Notes: a model not told the origin generated them from the letters alone. Counted from the first letter of the stretch, positions 1 through 7,899 are shown. The stretch: 19,420 nucleotides of DNA from UBA2160 sp964588665 (GCA_964588665.1 CAZPQQ010000061.1:1-19420), one strand, 5' to 3'. Numbers and translations: made by a program.

Positions 1-40
1 TCACCACTCCGTTCGCCCCTTCGGAAATCTCAGGGCAGGC

Positions 41-95
41 TCTGAGCCTGTCGAAAGGCCCGTGGCCGGTGGTTCGACAAGCTCACCACGAACGG
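41..95. repeat. Pair of hairpin repeats downstream of the TauE gene
   Basis: Two members of the window's short hairpin repeat family lie here. The clear copy at 69-95 has stem arms GTGGT (69-73) and ACCAC (85-89), loop TCGACAAGCTC (74-84) and the trailing GAACGG (90-95). A degenerate, oppositely oriented copy covers about 41-60 (TCTGAGCCTGTCGAAAGGCC). A possible third remnant around 9-38 begins CCGTTCGCCC and ends CAGGGC. The same loop and tail recur at 7818-8445. The repeats sit in the intergenic space past the stop codon of the minus-strand permease gene, a usual location for REP-like elements. I see no gene between 1 and 182. Confidence 0.75.
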
Positions 96-182
96 CATAG
101 TTGACGCCGATTGTCGCAATCAAATACTAGTACGTTTCTGTTTCCCCGCCGCACAGCCGACGGCAAGTCTGGACGGCAATGC

Positions 183-1010
183 TCACCCGCTGACCCCCTC
201 GTAGATGAGCCTGATGCCCAGGATCAGGACAATTATCAGGAGCAGGCGCATGATCCACGGACCTTTGATCTTGTTGGTCAACCGAGCGCCGATCTGTCCG
301 CCGACGACCAGCCCGATGCCGGTGAACAGGAACGTCGGATACCATTCAACATGCCCCAGAGTCGCGTGGGTCGCTGCTCCAACCGTCGCGTAGAAGGCCA
401 GGGCGAACACCGAGGTTGCCACGGCGACTCGCACCGGGAACCCAAATGCCGAAATCAGCACCGGGGTGCGCAGGAAACCTCCGCCCGTTCCGAAGAAGCT
501 CGAGATGAACCCCAAGATAACGTTGAATGACGTTGCCAAGAGTTCGTTGAACTCGTACCGGTACTCGATTCCGTCTTTGGTGCCGATCCGCCGTGAACGC
601 ACGGTTGCCCGGACGATGTGTTTAGGCGATTCGACGGTTCTGGGGTCGGGCAGGTTGGGTCGCAGGGCCAAGAGGGCGGCGAGAGCGAGCAACAGCACGC
701 CGAAGAGGATGCGGAACGTATTCGGAGGAACCGAGCCGACGCCCAATGCGCCGAGAACCGACCCGGGTGTCGCGGCGGCGGCAAATAGCAATCCGCTCCG
801 GTAGTCGATCACTTTCATGCGCCAGTACGCGACGGCGCCGGATATGCTGCTGACGGCAACTGAAGCGAGAACCGTCCCGACAATCACTTTGGGCTCGAGG
901 TCCATGAAGACCAAGAGAATCGGGCCGAGGATGAAACCACCGCCGGCGCCGACGAGGATGCCGTACGCCCCGGTTCCGAGGCCCATCAGAATCAGCCATA
1001 ACCAGTCCAC
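183..1010 (-). CDS. Sulfite exporter TauE/SafE family membrane permease
   Basis: Predicted inner-membrane protein of 275 residues in the TauE/SafE (DUF81) family, whose members are thought to export small organic or sulfur-containing anions; the substrate here cannot be read from sequence. It shows the two family half-repeats, each opening with a glycine-rich segment: VGAGGGFILGP at about residues 20-30 and FGTGGGF at about 173-179. About eight hydrophobic segments flank a hydrophilic central loop (residues 120-150). I chose the GTG at 1010 because the protein then starts with a membrane helix (VDWLWLILMGLG), as family members do, and lies 17 bases after the aroKB stop. A longer reading from 1121 would overlap aroKB and add an arginine-rich tail unlike the family. 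An ATG at 986 is the alternative start. It is probably cotranscribed with aroKB. Confidence 0.88.
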   Translation of the reverse strand: MDWLWLILMGLGTGAYGILVGAGGGFILGPILLVFMDLEPKVIVGTVLASVAVSSISGAVAYWRMKVIDYRSGLLFAAAATPGSVLGALGVGSVPPNTFRILFGVLLLALAALLALRPNLPDPRTVESPKHIVRATVRSRRIGTKDGIEYRYEFNELLATSFNVILGFISSFFGTGGGFLRTPVLISAFGFPVRVAVATSVFALAFYATVGAATHATLGHVEWYPTFLFTGIGLVVGGQIGARLTNKIKGPWIMRLLLIIVLILGIRLIYEGVSG

Positions 1011-1027
1011 TCGGCGGACCGCGGCGG

Positions 1028-2680
1028 CTAGGCGGTGAGCATGCGCACCGTCTCGTGCACAAGCTCCGGGGGAACGTCGTTGCGGGTGACGGCGGCGCCT
1101 ATGCCGTCGAGTAGCACCCATCGAATCGTGCCCGCCGCGGTCTTCTTGTCAGAGCGCATAGCTTCTTCGATCGCCTCCACCTCGATGCCTCGGCAATCCA
1201 GCGGCAGGCCGTACGCGCCCAGAATCGCGCGCTGTCGCGCAACGTCGTCGGCTGACATCATGCCCATCGACTGGCCGATGTGCGCGGCGCCCATCATTCC
1301 GATGCTGACGGCCTCGCCATGGAGATACGTCCCGTAGCCGGTAGCCGCCTCGATGCCGTGGGCGATTGTGTGCCCGTAGTTGAGCAGTATGCGGACCCCT
1401 AAAGTCTCGCGCTCGTCTTGGGAGACGACGTTGGCTTTGATGGCAACGCTGCGCCGAATCACGTCCGTCGCGATCTCCGGCTCGAGCGCCATGATAGGCT
1501 CTTGTTGGTTCTGGAACATGGACAGCAGACCTTCGTCCATGATTAGCCCGTGCTTGATCGCCTCGGCCCACCCTGAAGTAAGCTCCCTCGCTGGCAGCGA
1601 CTGGAGCGAGGATACGTCGGCCAGCACGAACTTGGGCTGGTAGAAGGCTCCGACGAGGTTCTTGCCCTGCGGCAGATCGACGGCCGTTTTGCCTCCGACC
1701 GCGGCATCCATCATCGCAAGCAGGCTGGTCGGCGCATGAACCAGCGGCATGCCCCGCAGGTATGTCGCAGCCACGAAGCCCGCCAGATCGCCGACTACTC
1801 CACCGCCTACCGCGACGATCAGATGGCCACGCTCGGCTTTTTGTTCGGCCAGCCAGGTGTAGATGTGCTCCGCCATGGCCAGCGTCTTGCTGCGCTCGCC
1901 GGGCGGGATGAAGAACAGGTGGGTGGGGATGTCGACGGCTTCCATCGCTCGCTGAGCTCTTCGGGCCTGACCGCGCACCCCCTCGTCGGAGATTATGTAC
2001 GCGACAGGCGGATCGAGGAGCCTGCGCACTCTTGCGCCGAGCTCGTCCAGGATGTCCCAGCCAACCCACAGTGGATAATCGCCTGAGGATGTGTGCACCT
2101 CGGCGGCGAGGTCTGCTTCTTTAGCAGTCGTTTTCGACGCATTCTCGTTAGCCATGTTCCATCCTCGGATTGCCTCTCGTGCGGCCTGGCTGGGCGTCAA
2201 ATCGTCCGTGTTGATGATCCATTTTGCACGGTTGTAGTTCTCTTGGCGCAGCGATTTCAGCGATCGGACCCTGTCCAGCGATTCGTCCTCGGCGAGCATT
2301 GGGCGGATGGTCAAGTCGTCGGCTTCGATCTTTTGTTGAAGCTCCAGCCTCTCCAGTATTCTCTCAGGGCTGGCTTCCAGCAGCACCACCAGGCCGTTTG
2401 TTTCCATCGTATGGCGGTTGGCAGCGCCCATGATGATCCCGCCGCCGGTCGACACCACCTGGCGCGAGCCTTGCGCGACTTTTGCCAGAGTCCGATGCTC
2501 CAGCTCCCTGAAGCCGGCTTCCCCGTCTCGGGCGAATATATCCTCGATTGGCATGCCCGCGGAGCGGACGATCTCGTCATCGGTGTCGACGAACCGCCAA
2601 CCCAACATCTCGGCGGTCTTCCTACCGGTGGTCGTCTTGCCGGACCCGGAGAATCCGGTGATGAAGATATTCTCTCTCAC
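1028..2680 (-). CDS. aroKB: Bifunctional shikimate kinase / 3-dehydroquinate synthase
   Basis: A 550-residue cytosolic fusion of two shikimate-pathway enzymes. Residues 1-170 are shikimate kinase, which phosphorylates shikimate with ATP: Walker A GFSGSGKTT (9-17), the substrate-binding DTDDE (32-36) and STGGGI (77-82). Residues about 190-550 are 3-dehydroquinate synthase, which cyclises DAHP using NAD and a divalent metal: NAD loop GGGVVGDLAG (292-301), AAVGGKTAVD (326-335), and metal ligands expected at Glu373 (GWAEAIKHG), His437 (NYGHT) and His454 (LHGEA). The two reactions are not consecutive in the pathway (steps 2 and 5), so the fusion probably serves co-expression rather than channelling. 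The start is GTG, chosen because MRENIFITG is the normal kinase N-terminus and no in-frame ATG lies close upstream; no strong ribosome binding site is seen. All key residues are present in both domains. Confidence 0.95.
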   Translation of the reverse strand: MRENIFITGFSGSGKTTTGRKTAEMLGWRFVDTDDEIVRSAGMPIEDIFARDGEAGFRELEHRTLAKVAQGSRQVVSTGGGIIMGAANRHTMETNGLVVLLEASPERILERLELQQKIEADDLTIRPMLAEDESLDRVRSLKSLRQENYNRAKWIINTDDLTPSQAAREAIRGWNMANENASKTTAKEADLAAEVHTSSGDYPLWVGWDILDELGARVRRLLDPPVAYIISDEGVRGQARRAQRAMEAVDIPTHLFFIPPGERSKTLAMAEHIYTWLAEQKAERGHLIVAVGGGVVGDLAGFVAATYLRGMPLVHAPTSLLAMMDAAVGGKTAVDLPQGKNLVGAFYQPKFVLADVSSLQSLPARELTSGWAEAIKHGLIMDEGLLSMFQNQQEPIMALEPEIATDVIRRSVAIKANVVSQDERETLGVRILLNYGHTIAHGIEAATGYGTYLHGEAVSIGMMGAAHIGQSMGMMSADDVARQRAILGAYGLPLDCRGIEVEAIEEAMRSDKKTAAGTIRWVLLDGIGAAVTRNDVPPELVHETVRMLTA

Positions 2681-3122
2681 AAGGCATCCGATCAGGCCGA
2701 CTTTCGGAGTCGTGTAGGGCAGGGAAAAGCGAGATGGACCAATCCGAGCAATATCCGGAGCTGCGTTGATCGACTTCGCAAAAACAGGCTAGGGAGTCGC
2801 ATTCTCGTTCCAATTCCCGGAATGCGCCGGCGCCCCACCGACATTCGGGACAAGAGTACCAGACAACACAGGTTGGGGCTATCTCTCCAGTAGGGAGATC
2901 GGCCATGTTTCGGCCGCAAACCAAAAACCCGCAGCCAGTTCTAACGGAAGAGGCATCGGCATCGGCGACTCAGATGGGGTGGAACTCTGTTGAGGAGGGC
3001 GAGTTCTGCGGCGGCTGCTGTTCACGCCGTGAGAGGAGACGGCGCCACATACACACCATAGGCAGGCCGCGACGGACCTGCCTATGAAATGAACCGGTTG
3101 GAAACCTTAGACGAGGCGGACT
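2681..3122. other. Non-coding gap between acpP and aroKB
   Basis: About 440 bases without a convincing gene. The open frames on both strands have low-complexity or cysteine/arginine-rich translations, no recognisable domain, and overlap each other. Apart from the hairpin near 3057-3086, I see no clear promoter for aroKB, although one would be expected here given the distance from acpP. Confidence 0.5.
3057..3086 (-). terminator. Hairpin downstream of acpP, possible terminator
   Basis: A perfect 10-bp inverted repeat, CATAGGCAGG and CCTGCCTATG, encloses a 10-base spacer that can add three more pairs (CCG with CGG, one bulged A). It begins 37 bases after the acpP stop on the minus strand. No T-tract follows on either strand, so it may act as an RNA 3'-end stabiliser or need Rho, rather than being a classic intrinsic terminator. 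Confidence 0.5.
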
Positions 3123-3383
3123 TTACTCGTCCTGGATACCCTGTGCGGACAGGAACTCGACGGCCTGTTGGACCGTGGCGATGTTCTCAGCGTCTTCGTC
3201 GGATATCTCCAGGGGTGCGTCGTCGGCGCTGAATTCTTCTTCGAAGGCCATGATGAGCTCGACCAGGTCGAGGGAATCGGCATTGAGGTCTTCAGTAAAA
3301 GACGCCTCGAGAACCACTTCAGACTCGTCCACACTTAGCTTTTCAGCCACGACGCTTCGCACTCGCTCCAAGACTGTTGCCAC
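3123..3383 (-). CDS. acpP: Acyl carrier protein
   Basis: An 86-residue acidic acyl carrier protein that carries growing fatty-acyl chains as thioesters in the cytosol. The attachment serine for 4'-phosphopantetheine is Ser37 in the motif NADSLDLVELIM, matching the usual DSL motif and position. The length is typical. I chose the GTG at 3383 because a strong ribosome binding site, GGAGG at 3391-3395, lies 7 bases upstream; a longer frame to 3500 would overlap nusB and has no family similarity. It lies 43 bases after nusB and is probably the last gene of the yceD-rpmF-fabD-nusB-acpP run, though it has its own strong translation signal, in keeping with the high abundance of ACP. Confidence 0.95.
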   Translation of the reverse strand: MATVLERVRSVVAEKLSVDESEVVLEASFTEDLNADSLDLVELIMAFEEEFSADDAPLEISDEDAENIATVQQAVEFLSAQGIQDE

Positions 3384-3426
3384 TGTATTACCTCCGTGGT
3401 CGATAGGCTGTTGAGATCTTAGGGTA

Positions 3427-3855
3427 TTACTTTTCGGCTTGGGATTCCATGACCGACCCAAGCACGCCGTTGACGAATTTCGGTGAACTTTCCGATCCAA
3501 ACGCTTTGGCCAGCTCGACAGCTTCGTTGACGGCGACCTTAGGCGGCGTTGCGCCCCATATGACTATCTCGTACACAGCAATGCGCAGCAGGTTCCTGTC
3601 TACTATTGCCATCTGGTTCAGGGGCCAACTCGGCGCGAACCCGGAGATAATGTCATCGATTTCTCCGAGATTTGCAAGCACACCTCGGGAAACGTCCTTC
3701 AGGAACGCCTCCGATTGTGTGTCGAACGATTCCTCGGCGACGCGGCGCTCGACGACTTCGTCCGGTTCGTGTCTGACGCAATCGACTTCGCACAGCACTT
3801 GCATTGCGGCGATTCGTGTCAGGTGTCGGGATGATGGAGCCTTTGTAGCTGTCAT
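3427..3855 (-). CDS. nusB: Transcription antitermination factor NusB
   Basis: A 142-residue all-helical protein of the NusB family. NusB binds boxA RNA together with NusE (ribosomal protein uS10) to keep RNA polymerase elongating through rRNA operons. Family signatures visible are the N-terminal SRHLTRIAAMQVLCEVD helix, the central DRNLLRIAVYEI segment (about residues 86-97) and the C-terminal VAVNEAVELAKAFGSESSPKFVNGVL, close to the family's usual NEAV-LAK-F--FVNGVL pattern. The ATG at 3855 gives a normal length, but no clear Shine-Dalgarno sequence precedes it. It sits between fabD and acpP, a place where fabG is common in other bacteria, and pairs functionally with yceD and rpmF as a ribosome-production gene. 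Confidence 0.93.
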   Translation of the reverse strand: MTATKAPSSRHLTRIAAMQVLCEVDCVRHEPDEVVERRVAEESFDTQSEAFLKDVSRGVLANLGEIDDIISGFAPSWPLNQMAIVDRNLLRIAVYEIVIWGATPPKVAVNEAVELAKAFGSESSPKFVNGVLGSVMESQAEK

Positions 3856-3982
3856 TGATCACGCATGTCGTCGGGCGACGTACTCACACTCTCGAATCGT
3901 GCGACTTCATCTGCGCGATCGTTTTCGGGACCGTCTGCAAAGGTTCGAATTCAGCGCCGTCGTCGGGACGGAGCATACAATT

Positions 3983-4942
3983 CTAGTTCTTGTGCCACTC
4001 CAGGATGGACTGTATGTCCCCGATGTTCGCAGTGGTCGCCTGACGGCTGATCCGTTTGACCATGCCGTTGAGAGCTCTTCCGGGTCCGATCTCGAGGAAG
4101 CTGTCTACGCCCGAGTCGATGATGTAGCCTACCGAATCATTCCATTGGACGCAAGAGCAGATCTGGGACACCAGTTCCTGCTTGACGCTGTCGGCAGTGG
4201 TCAGAGGTTTTCCCGTGCAGTTGCCGATGATCGGCACTTGCGGATCGTTGAACTTGAGTGAATCGATGGCTTCGATCAGGCCCGCTTTGGCCGGCTCCAT
4301 GAGCCCGGAGTGGAAAGCGCCGCCAACTCGGAGCTGAATGACTTTCTTGGCACCCCTGGCGCTGGCCAAGTCCATGGCCCTGGCAATGCCCATCGGCTCG
4401 CCGCTGATGACTATCTGCTCAGCGGTGTTGACGTTGGACACCCAGACGCCGGTTTCGCGCGCCACTTCTTCGAGCGCCATCTGGTCCAGACCGATGATCG
4501 CGGCCATGGTTCCGGGGTTCTTGTCGCATGCTTCCTGCATGAGGGAGCCCCGCATGTGGACCAGGCGAGTGGTTTCGGAGACGTCGAGAACGCCGGCGAC
4601 CGCGAGCGCCGTGTACTCGCCCAGGCTGTGGCCGGCCATCATGACCGGCTGCGGCATCTCTTTCGGATCCAGGTTCTCTTCCATCGCCTTCACGCAAGCG
4701 AGGCTGACAGCCATGATGCCGGGCTGGGCGTTGACGGTTTGCCTGAGCTCGTCTTCGGGGCCTTCGAAAAGCACCTTGGTCAACGGTCTTCCGAGCGCAT
4801 CGTCGACCTCTTGGAATACCTCTCGGGCCGCGGGTGAGGCATCATAGAGTTCTTTGCCCATACCGACAGCCTGCGCTCCCTGACCGGGGAACAGGTATGC
4901 GACTTGTGGGCCTTGGGCGCGCTTTTGGAACGTGAGGGTCAT
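3983..4942 (-). CDS. fabD: Malonyl-CoA:ACP transacylase
   Basis: A 319-residue enzyme that moves malonyl groups from CoA to acyl carrier protein, supplying the extender unit for fatty-acid synthesis; its partner acpP is two genes downstream. The sequence shows the N-terminal FPGQGAQ oxyanion-hole motif, the nucleophile serine in GHSLGEY (about residue 106), the conserved arginine in HMRG (about 131) and the catalytic histidine in GAFHS (about 211). The C-terminal half carries the usual FLEIGPGRAL motif. The ATG at 4942 is preferred over a TTG one codon upstream because GGAG lies 6 bases before it. The gene is complete and ends 127 bases before nusB. Confidence 0.96.
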   Translation of the reverse strand: MTLTFQKRAQGPQVAYLFPGQGAQAVGMGKELYDASPAAREVFQEVDDALGRPLTKVLFEGPEDELRQTVNAQPGIMAVSLACVKAMEENLDPKEMPQPVMMAGHSLGEYTALAVAGVLDVSETTRLVHMRGSLMQEACDKNPGTMAAIIGLDQMALEEVARETGVWVSNVNTAEQIVISGEPMGIARAMDLASARGAKKVIQLRVGGAFHSGLMEPAKAGLIEAIDSLKFNDPQVPIIGNCTGKPLTTADSVKQELVSQICSCVQWNDSVGYIIDSGVDSFLEIGPGRALNGMVKRISRQATTANIGDIQSILEWHKN

Positions 4943-4988
4943 CAAAGGCTCCTAACGATTTCGGATTGAATCCGCGTTAGTTTGAACG

Positions 4989-5177
4989 CTAGATGGCGGT
5001 ATCGGACGGAACCACTTCCCGGCCGTTGTAGTAGCCGCATTCGGGGCACACCCGATGGGGCAACCTGGCGCTCTTGCACTGAGGACATTGAGCCAGTGAG
5101 GTGGGCTTCATCCCGAAGTGGGCTGAACGTCCGCCTTGGCGCTTTTTCGAATGTTTCTTTTTAGGTAGCGGTGGCAT
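4989..5177 (-). CDS. rpmF: 50S ribosomal protein bL32
   Basis: A 62-residue basic protein of the large ribosomal subunit. The N-terminus MPPLPKKKHSKKRQGGRSAH is the typical bL32 start, and the four cysteines Cys31, Cys34, Cys44 and Cys47 form a zinc ribbon, so this is the zinc-binding (C+) form, whose paralogues in some bacteria respond to zinc supply. An AGGGGA ribosome binding site sits about 8 bases upstream of the ATG. The gene follows yceD by 51 bases and precedes fabD by 46 bases, the common bacterial order linking bL32 to fatty-acid genes. A small inverted repeat (GCGTT/AACGC) lies just past the stop codon. Confidence 0.96.
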   Translation of the reverse strand: MPPLPKKKHSKKRQGGRSAHFGMKPTSLAQCPQCKSARLPHRVCPECGYYNGREVVPSDTAI

Positions 5178-5228
5178 TGCAGTTTCCCCTGTCGATTGTC
5201 GTTTCGGCGTCGGCGCAGCGACACCCGA

Positions 5229-5762
5229 TTAGTTTTCGTCGACGTTGCTGGCGGCCAAGTTGAGCAGCGCGTCCCAACGTGGGTCGATCGCTTCGCTGTC
5301 ACATAAACACTGAACCTCATTGCGATTGACTCCGCAATTTGAACAGAGACCGGCGCAGGTTGGTTTGCAAAGTGGTTTCATGGGCATGTCAAGCGAGACG
5401 CAATCCCTCGCCGGGCCTGCAAGGTCCAGCATATGGTCTTCGCTCAGATACTGATACTCGCCGTCATCGTCGAGCGGTTTCTCCTTGATACCGGTTACGG
5501 GGTCCAGTAGCGGGAAGAACTCCTCTTCGATCGTTATGTCTATCGGTTGGCCGAACGCTGCCAGACATCTGCCACACTCGATGCGGACTTCCGTGTTCAG
5601 CGACGCGCTGGCCCACACGCTCTTGTCGGTTCTAAACAGCAGGACCGTTCCGGTCACCACGCTGTCCTTGGCGCCGTCCAAGAGGCCTGTCCGTTCCTCC
5701 AACTGGAACTCGCGGCTGGAGCCGCTGGGCTCCAGCAAGAACTGAGACACATTGAGAAGCAT
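5229..5762 (-). CDS. yceD: YceD family protein (DUF177), 23S rRNA accumulation
   Basis: A 177-residue DUF177 protein. Family members are needed for normal 23S rRNA accumulation in bacteria and plastids and are nearly always encoded next to rpmF, as here. Visible signatures are the CGRC pair (Cys63, Cys66) after a beta-rich N-terminal half, an acidic middle, and a C-terminal cysteine cluster (C-x3-C-x3-C-x2-C at about 132-143), followed by DPRWDALLNL, a typical family ending. The cysteines suggest metal binding, which is an inference. The ATG at 5762 is chosen because AGGGG lies 7 bases before it; two in-frame GTG codons immediately upstream are possible but worse spaced. It is the first gene of the fatty-acid/ribosome operon, with a promoter about 45 bases upstream. 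Confidence 0.92.
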   Translation of the reverse strand: MLLNVSQFLLEPSGSSREFQLEERTGLLDGAKDSVVTGTVLLFRTDKSVWASASLNTEVRIECGRCLAAFGQPIDITIEEEFFPLLDPVTGIKEKPLDDDGEYQYLSEDHMLDLAGPARDCVSLDMPMKPLCKPTCAGLCSNCGVNRNEVQCLCDSEAIDPRWDALLNLAASNVDEN

Positions 5763-5806
5763 CACCACACCCCTACACTGTCGGCGAAACTCCGGCTAAT
5801 CAAGAG

Positions 5807-5836
5807 ATATTAGAACTGATGCGGACTTAGTGTCAA
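5807..5836 (-). promoter_or_regulatory. Sigma-70-type promoter for the yceD-rpmF-fabD operon
   Basis: On the minus strand, a perfect -35 box TTGACA (5831-5836) is followed after 18 bases by TAATAT (5807-5812), which matches four of six -10 consensus positions. Transcription would start near 5800, giving a leader of about 38 bases before the yceD ATG. Confidence 0.65.
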
Positions 5837-5948
5837 GTTTCACATAGCCTTTGTTTCATGAATATTGGGGCGAAATGGTCCGAATCCGCCTCAATTGGGC
5901 CCAGGCGCCCTCTTCCCGGCGTTGAGGATGGCGCCTGTCAGGTGTCAA

Positions 5949-6869
5949 TCACAAGGCGCCAAGCCGGCCGACCCCTCCCGATGCGCCTTCGCCTACGAGG
6001 AATCCTCGTATCTCGTCGGCGAACTTGACCTCCGAATCGTCCTCGGGTTCGTAACCAAGCACCTTGCGAGCGCTGGCAAGGGACCAGAACGCCCGTGTGT
6101 TGTTGCTTATGCCGTATACGACCAGCCACGGCACCCCGTATTCGTTGTCGATACTGGGAGCATCGACGCCCTTAGAGAAAAGCTGAGCAAGGTCGCGTGG
6201 ACTCGCGTAGGCGCCCAGGTCTCGTTTGAAGTTTCCCGGATCGCCTTCGTACGCGTCCGCTTTCAACTCACGGGGAGCGCCTATCCTGACCAAGACGGCG
6301 CCCATCTTGCGCGTTCCGACTCCGGCTCCGCCCGTATGGACTTCTTTTCCGGAGGCGTCTCTGAAACCCATGTTGCCGCCCGCAAATAGAAAACCCATGT
6401 GCTCATATGCAGCCTTGGCCCACCCGTAAAAGTTGTCGGATAGGGGCAGCGTGTATGGGTCCAGGACTTCCATCCGGCGCTCGTGGATCAGGTTGTGCTC
6501 GTACCAGTCGGATGCATGGTTCGAGCTGGCCATGACGACGCGGTTGACGCCGGCGTCGTACGCTGTTCGGTATACGTTGTATGCCATATCCACGTTCTTC
6601 TTCTCGTCGAAGTAGTGATCCAGAGGATTGTCACCTCGCCTGCCCCTGTGGCCGAGGTGGACCACCGCGTCCACGCCCTCGAAGAGATGTGAATACGCCG
6701 TCCGGTCCGGGTCGAGGAGATCGGCGATCTGAACGTCTTCAACGACTTCATCCCGGCGGTTGCGCTCCTTGATGTCGACCAAGACGGTCTCGTATCGTTC
6801 TCGGAACGTGGGCAGGATCATGTCGGCAATGTAACCGGTTGCGCCGGTGATGAGGACCTTGTTGGGCAT
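5949..6869 (-). CDS. NAD-dependent epimerase/dehydratase family protein (uronate dehydrogenase-like)
   Basis: A 306-residue extended short-chain dehydrogenase/reductase with an N-terminal Rossmann fold. The nucleotide-binding loop reads GATGYIA (residues 9-15), with alanine instead of the third glycine. An aspartate at the end of strand two (VDIKERN, 31-37) favours NAD over NADP. The catalytic set is Ser115/Ser116 in ASSNHA and Tyr148-x3-Lys152 in YGWAK. The SSNHA stretch resembles uronate dehydrogenases, which oxidise sugar acids, so a sugar or sugar-acid substrate is likely, but the exact one cannot be read. AGGAG lies about 9 bases before the ATG. The gene is alone between the yceD promoter and the AlaX gene, with a hairpin in its upstream region. 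Confidence 0.85.
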   Translation of the reverse strand: MPNKVLITGATGYIADMILPTFRERYETVLVDIKERNRRDEVVEDVQIADLLDPDRTAYSHLFEGVDAVVHLGHRGRRGDNPLDHYFDEKKNVDMAYNVYRTAYDAGVNRVVMASSNHASDWYEHNLIHERRMEVLDPYTLPLSDNFYGWAKAAYEHMGFLFAGGNMGFRDASGKEVHTGGAGVGTRKMGAVLVRIGAPRELKADAYEGDPGNFKRDLGAYASPRDLAQLFSKGVDAPSIDNEYGVPWLVVYGISNNTRAFWSLASARKVLGYEPEDDSEVKFADEIRGFLVGEGASGGVGRLGAL

Positions 6870-6921
6870 GCTGGCCTCTCCTTGTAATCGTGTGCGTCGA
6901 TTATCGCATGAACGCCCGAGT

Positions 6922-6948
6922 CATTGCGCGAGGCGACTCGAGGCAATG
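6922..6948 (-). terminator. Hairpin between the AlaX-type gene and the epimerase gene
   Basis: An inverted repeat CATTGC (6922-6927) / GCAATG (6943-6948) encloses a second stem CGAG/CTCG with loop GCGA, which on RNA is a stable GNRA-type tetraloop. It lies 66 bases past the stop of the upstream gene and about 50 bases before the start of the next. It lacks a T-tract, so it may be a weak terminator, an RNA stabiliser or part of the epimerase leader. Confidence 0.4.
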
Positions 6949-7013
6949 TCGGACGACGCCGGTCGAGCGGAACTCGCGTTGTCAGGCTAGATTGACGCGA
7001 CGCGTGAGACTGA

Positions 7014-7724
7014 CTAGGCGTCGACCTCGATGCGCAGTCGTTTGTTGATGCGGCCCTTGCTCTCGTGTCCGACGATGCGAATGCGTCCCACCTCGAGCGT
7101 GCTGGCCACGTGGGTTCCGCCGTCGGCCTGGAGGTCGAGGCCCGTGATGTCGACCGTGCGGACCTCTTCGATCTGAGGCGGCAACAGGTTGATCTTGGTG
7201 CGGATGAGGTCGGGGATCGCGAACGCTTCCTCCCTCGGCAGGACCTTGACGGCGATGGGCCGGTCCGCCTGGACCTCTTTGTTTATCGCTTCCTCTATTT
7301 CGCCAGCGAACTCGGCCGTCATGTTCTCGAGCTCGAAGTCCATGCGGGCCTTGAGCGGTTGCATGTTCCCGCCTGTGACCTGGGCGCCGTAGTCACGCCA
7401 CACGACGCCACACAAGATGTGCAACGCGGTGTGGGTGCGCATGAGCTGGTATCGGCGCTCCCAGTCGATGGTCCCGTGTACGGTCGCGCCCACGTTGGGC
7501 GATTCACCGTCATGTTCGTGTACGAACTGGCCGTCGACCCGGGATATCTTGCGAACATGCAACTCGGCATCGTCCACGAGCAGGACGCCTGTGTCGGACG
7601 GCTGCCCACCGCCGCCGGGATAGAACGCGGTGCGATCAAGCACCACGCCCTTGCCCGCAACCGCGACGACTCGGGCATCGAACTCGCGGAGGTAGCTGTC
7701 GGCGTAACAAAGGATGTCGGTCAT
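7014..7724 (-). CDS. Alanyl-tRNA editing protein, AlaX type
   Basis: A 236-residue stand-alone relative of the alanyl-tRNA synthetase editing domain. Such proteins hydrolyse Ser-tRNA(Ala) or Gly-tRNA(Ala) in trans and so prevent mistranslation. The order is an N-terminal beta-barrel part with AFYPGGGGQPSDTG (33-46), the zinc motif RTHTALH (His98, His102), and the second zinc segment DGGTHVASTLEVG with His205. The position where many family members have a zinc-binding cysteine (CGGTH) is Asp201 here. The ATG at 7724 is preferred over a TTG at 7766 because the family N-terminus starts here; only a weak AAAGG lies upstream. The length fits the intermediate AlaX class. The gene is complete. Confidence 0.9.
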   Translation of the reverse strand: MTDILCYADSYLREFDARVVAVAGKGVVLDRTAFYPGGGGQPSDTGVLLVDDAELHVRKISRVDGQFVHEHDGESPNVGATVHGTIDWERRYQLMRTHTALHILCGVVWRDYGAQVTGGNMQPLKARMDFELENMTAEFAGEIEEAINKEVQADRPIAVKVLPREEAFAIPDLIRTKINLLPPQIEEVRTVDITGLDLQADGGTHVASTLEVGRIRIVGHESKGRINKRLRIEVDA

Positions 7725-7817
7725 GTGGTGTGCGCCTTTGAGAATGTTGTGGGGTGCGTCTGGCAAGAATTGTACGCGCGATTTTCGTCGGTGACCAGTG
7801 AGCGTTGATGGTGTGCG

Positions 7818-7844
7818 GCCCTTCGACGGGCTCAGGGCGAACGG
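7818..7844 (+). repeat. Hairpin repeat copy, GCCCT/AGGGC stem
   Basis: Stem GCCCT (7818-7822) and AGGGC (7834-7838), loop TCGACGGGCTC (7823-7833), tail GAACGG. It is preceded by GTGTGCG, which is also found before the next copy. Confidence 0.85.
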
Positions 7845-7899
7845 ATTGGGATCGGGCTGCGATTGCTGTCGTGATCGTCGCGTCAGTTGTTCGTGTGCG

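Noticed and set aside
1011..1121. Longer TauE N-terminus starting at 1121
   Set aside because: The extra residues are arginine-rich, overlap the end of aroKB and precede what is normally the first membrane helix.
2622..2924. Minus-strand open frame of 100 codons upstream of aroKB
   Set aside because: It overlaps the kinase domain in another frame, has no ribosome binding site or family features, and its composition is not protein-like.
3449..4261. Plus-strand open frame of 270 codons opposite nusB and fabD
   Set aside because: It is antisense to two well-supported genes and shows no recognisable domain; it is an effect of high GC content.
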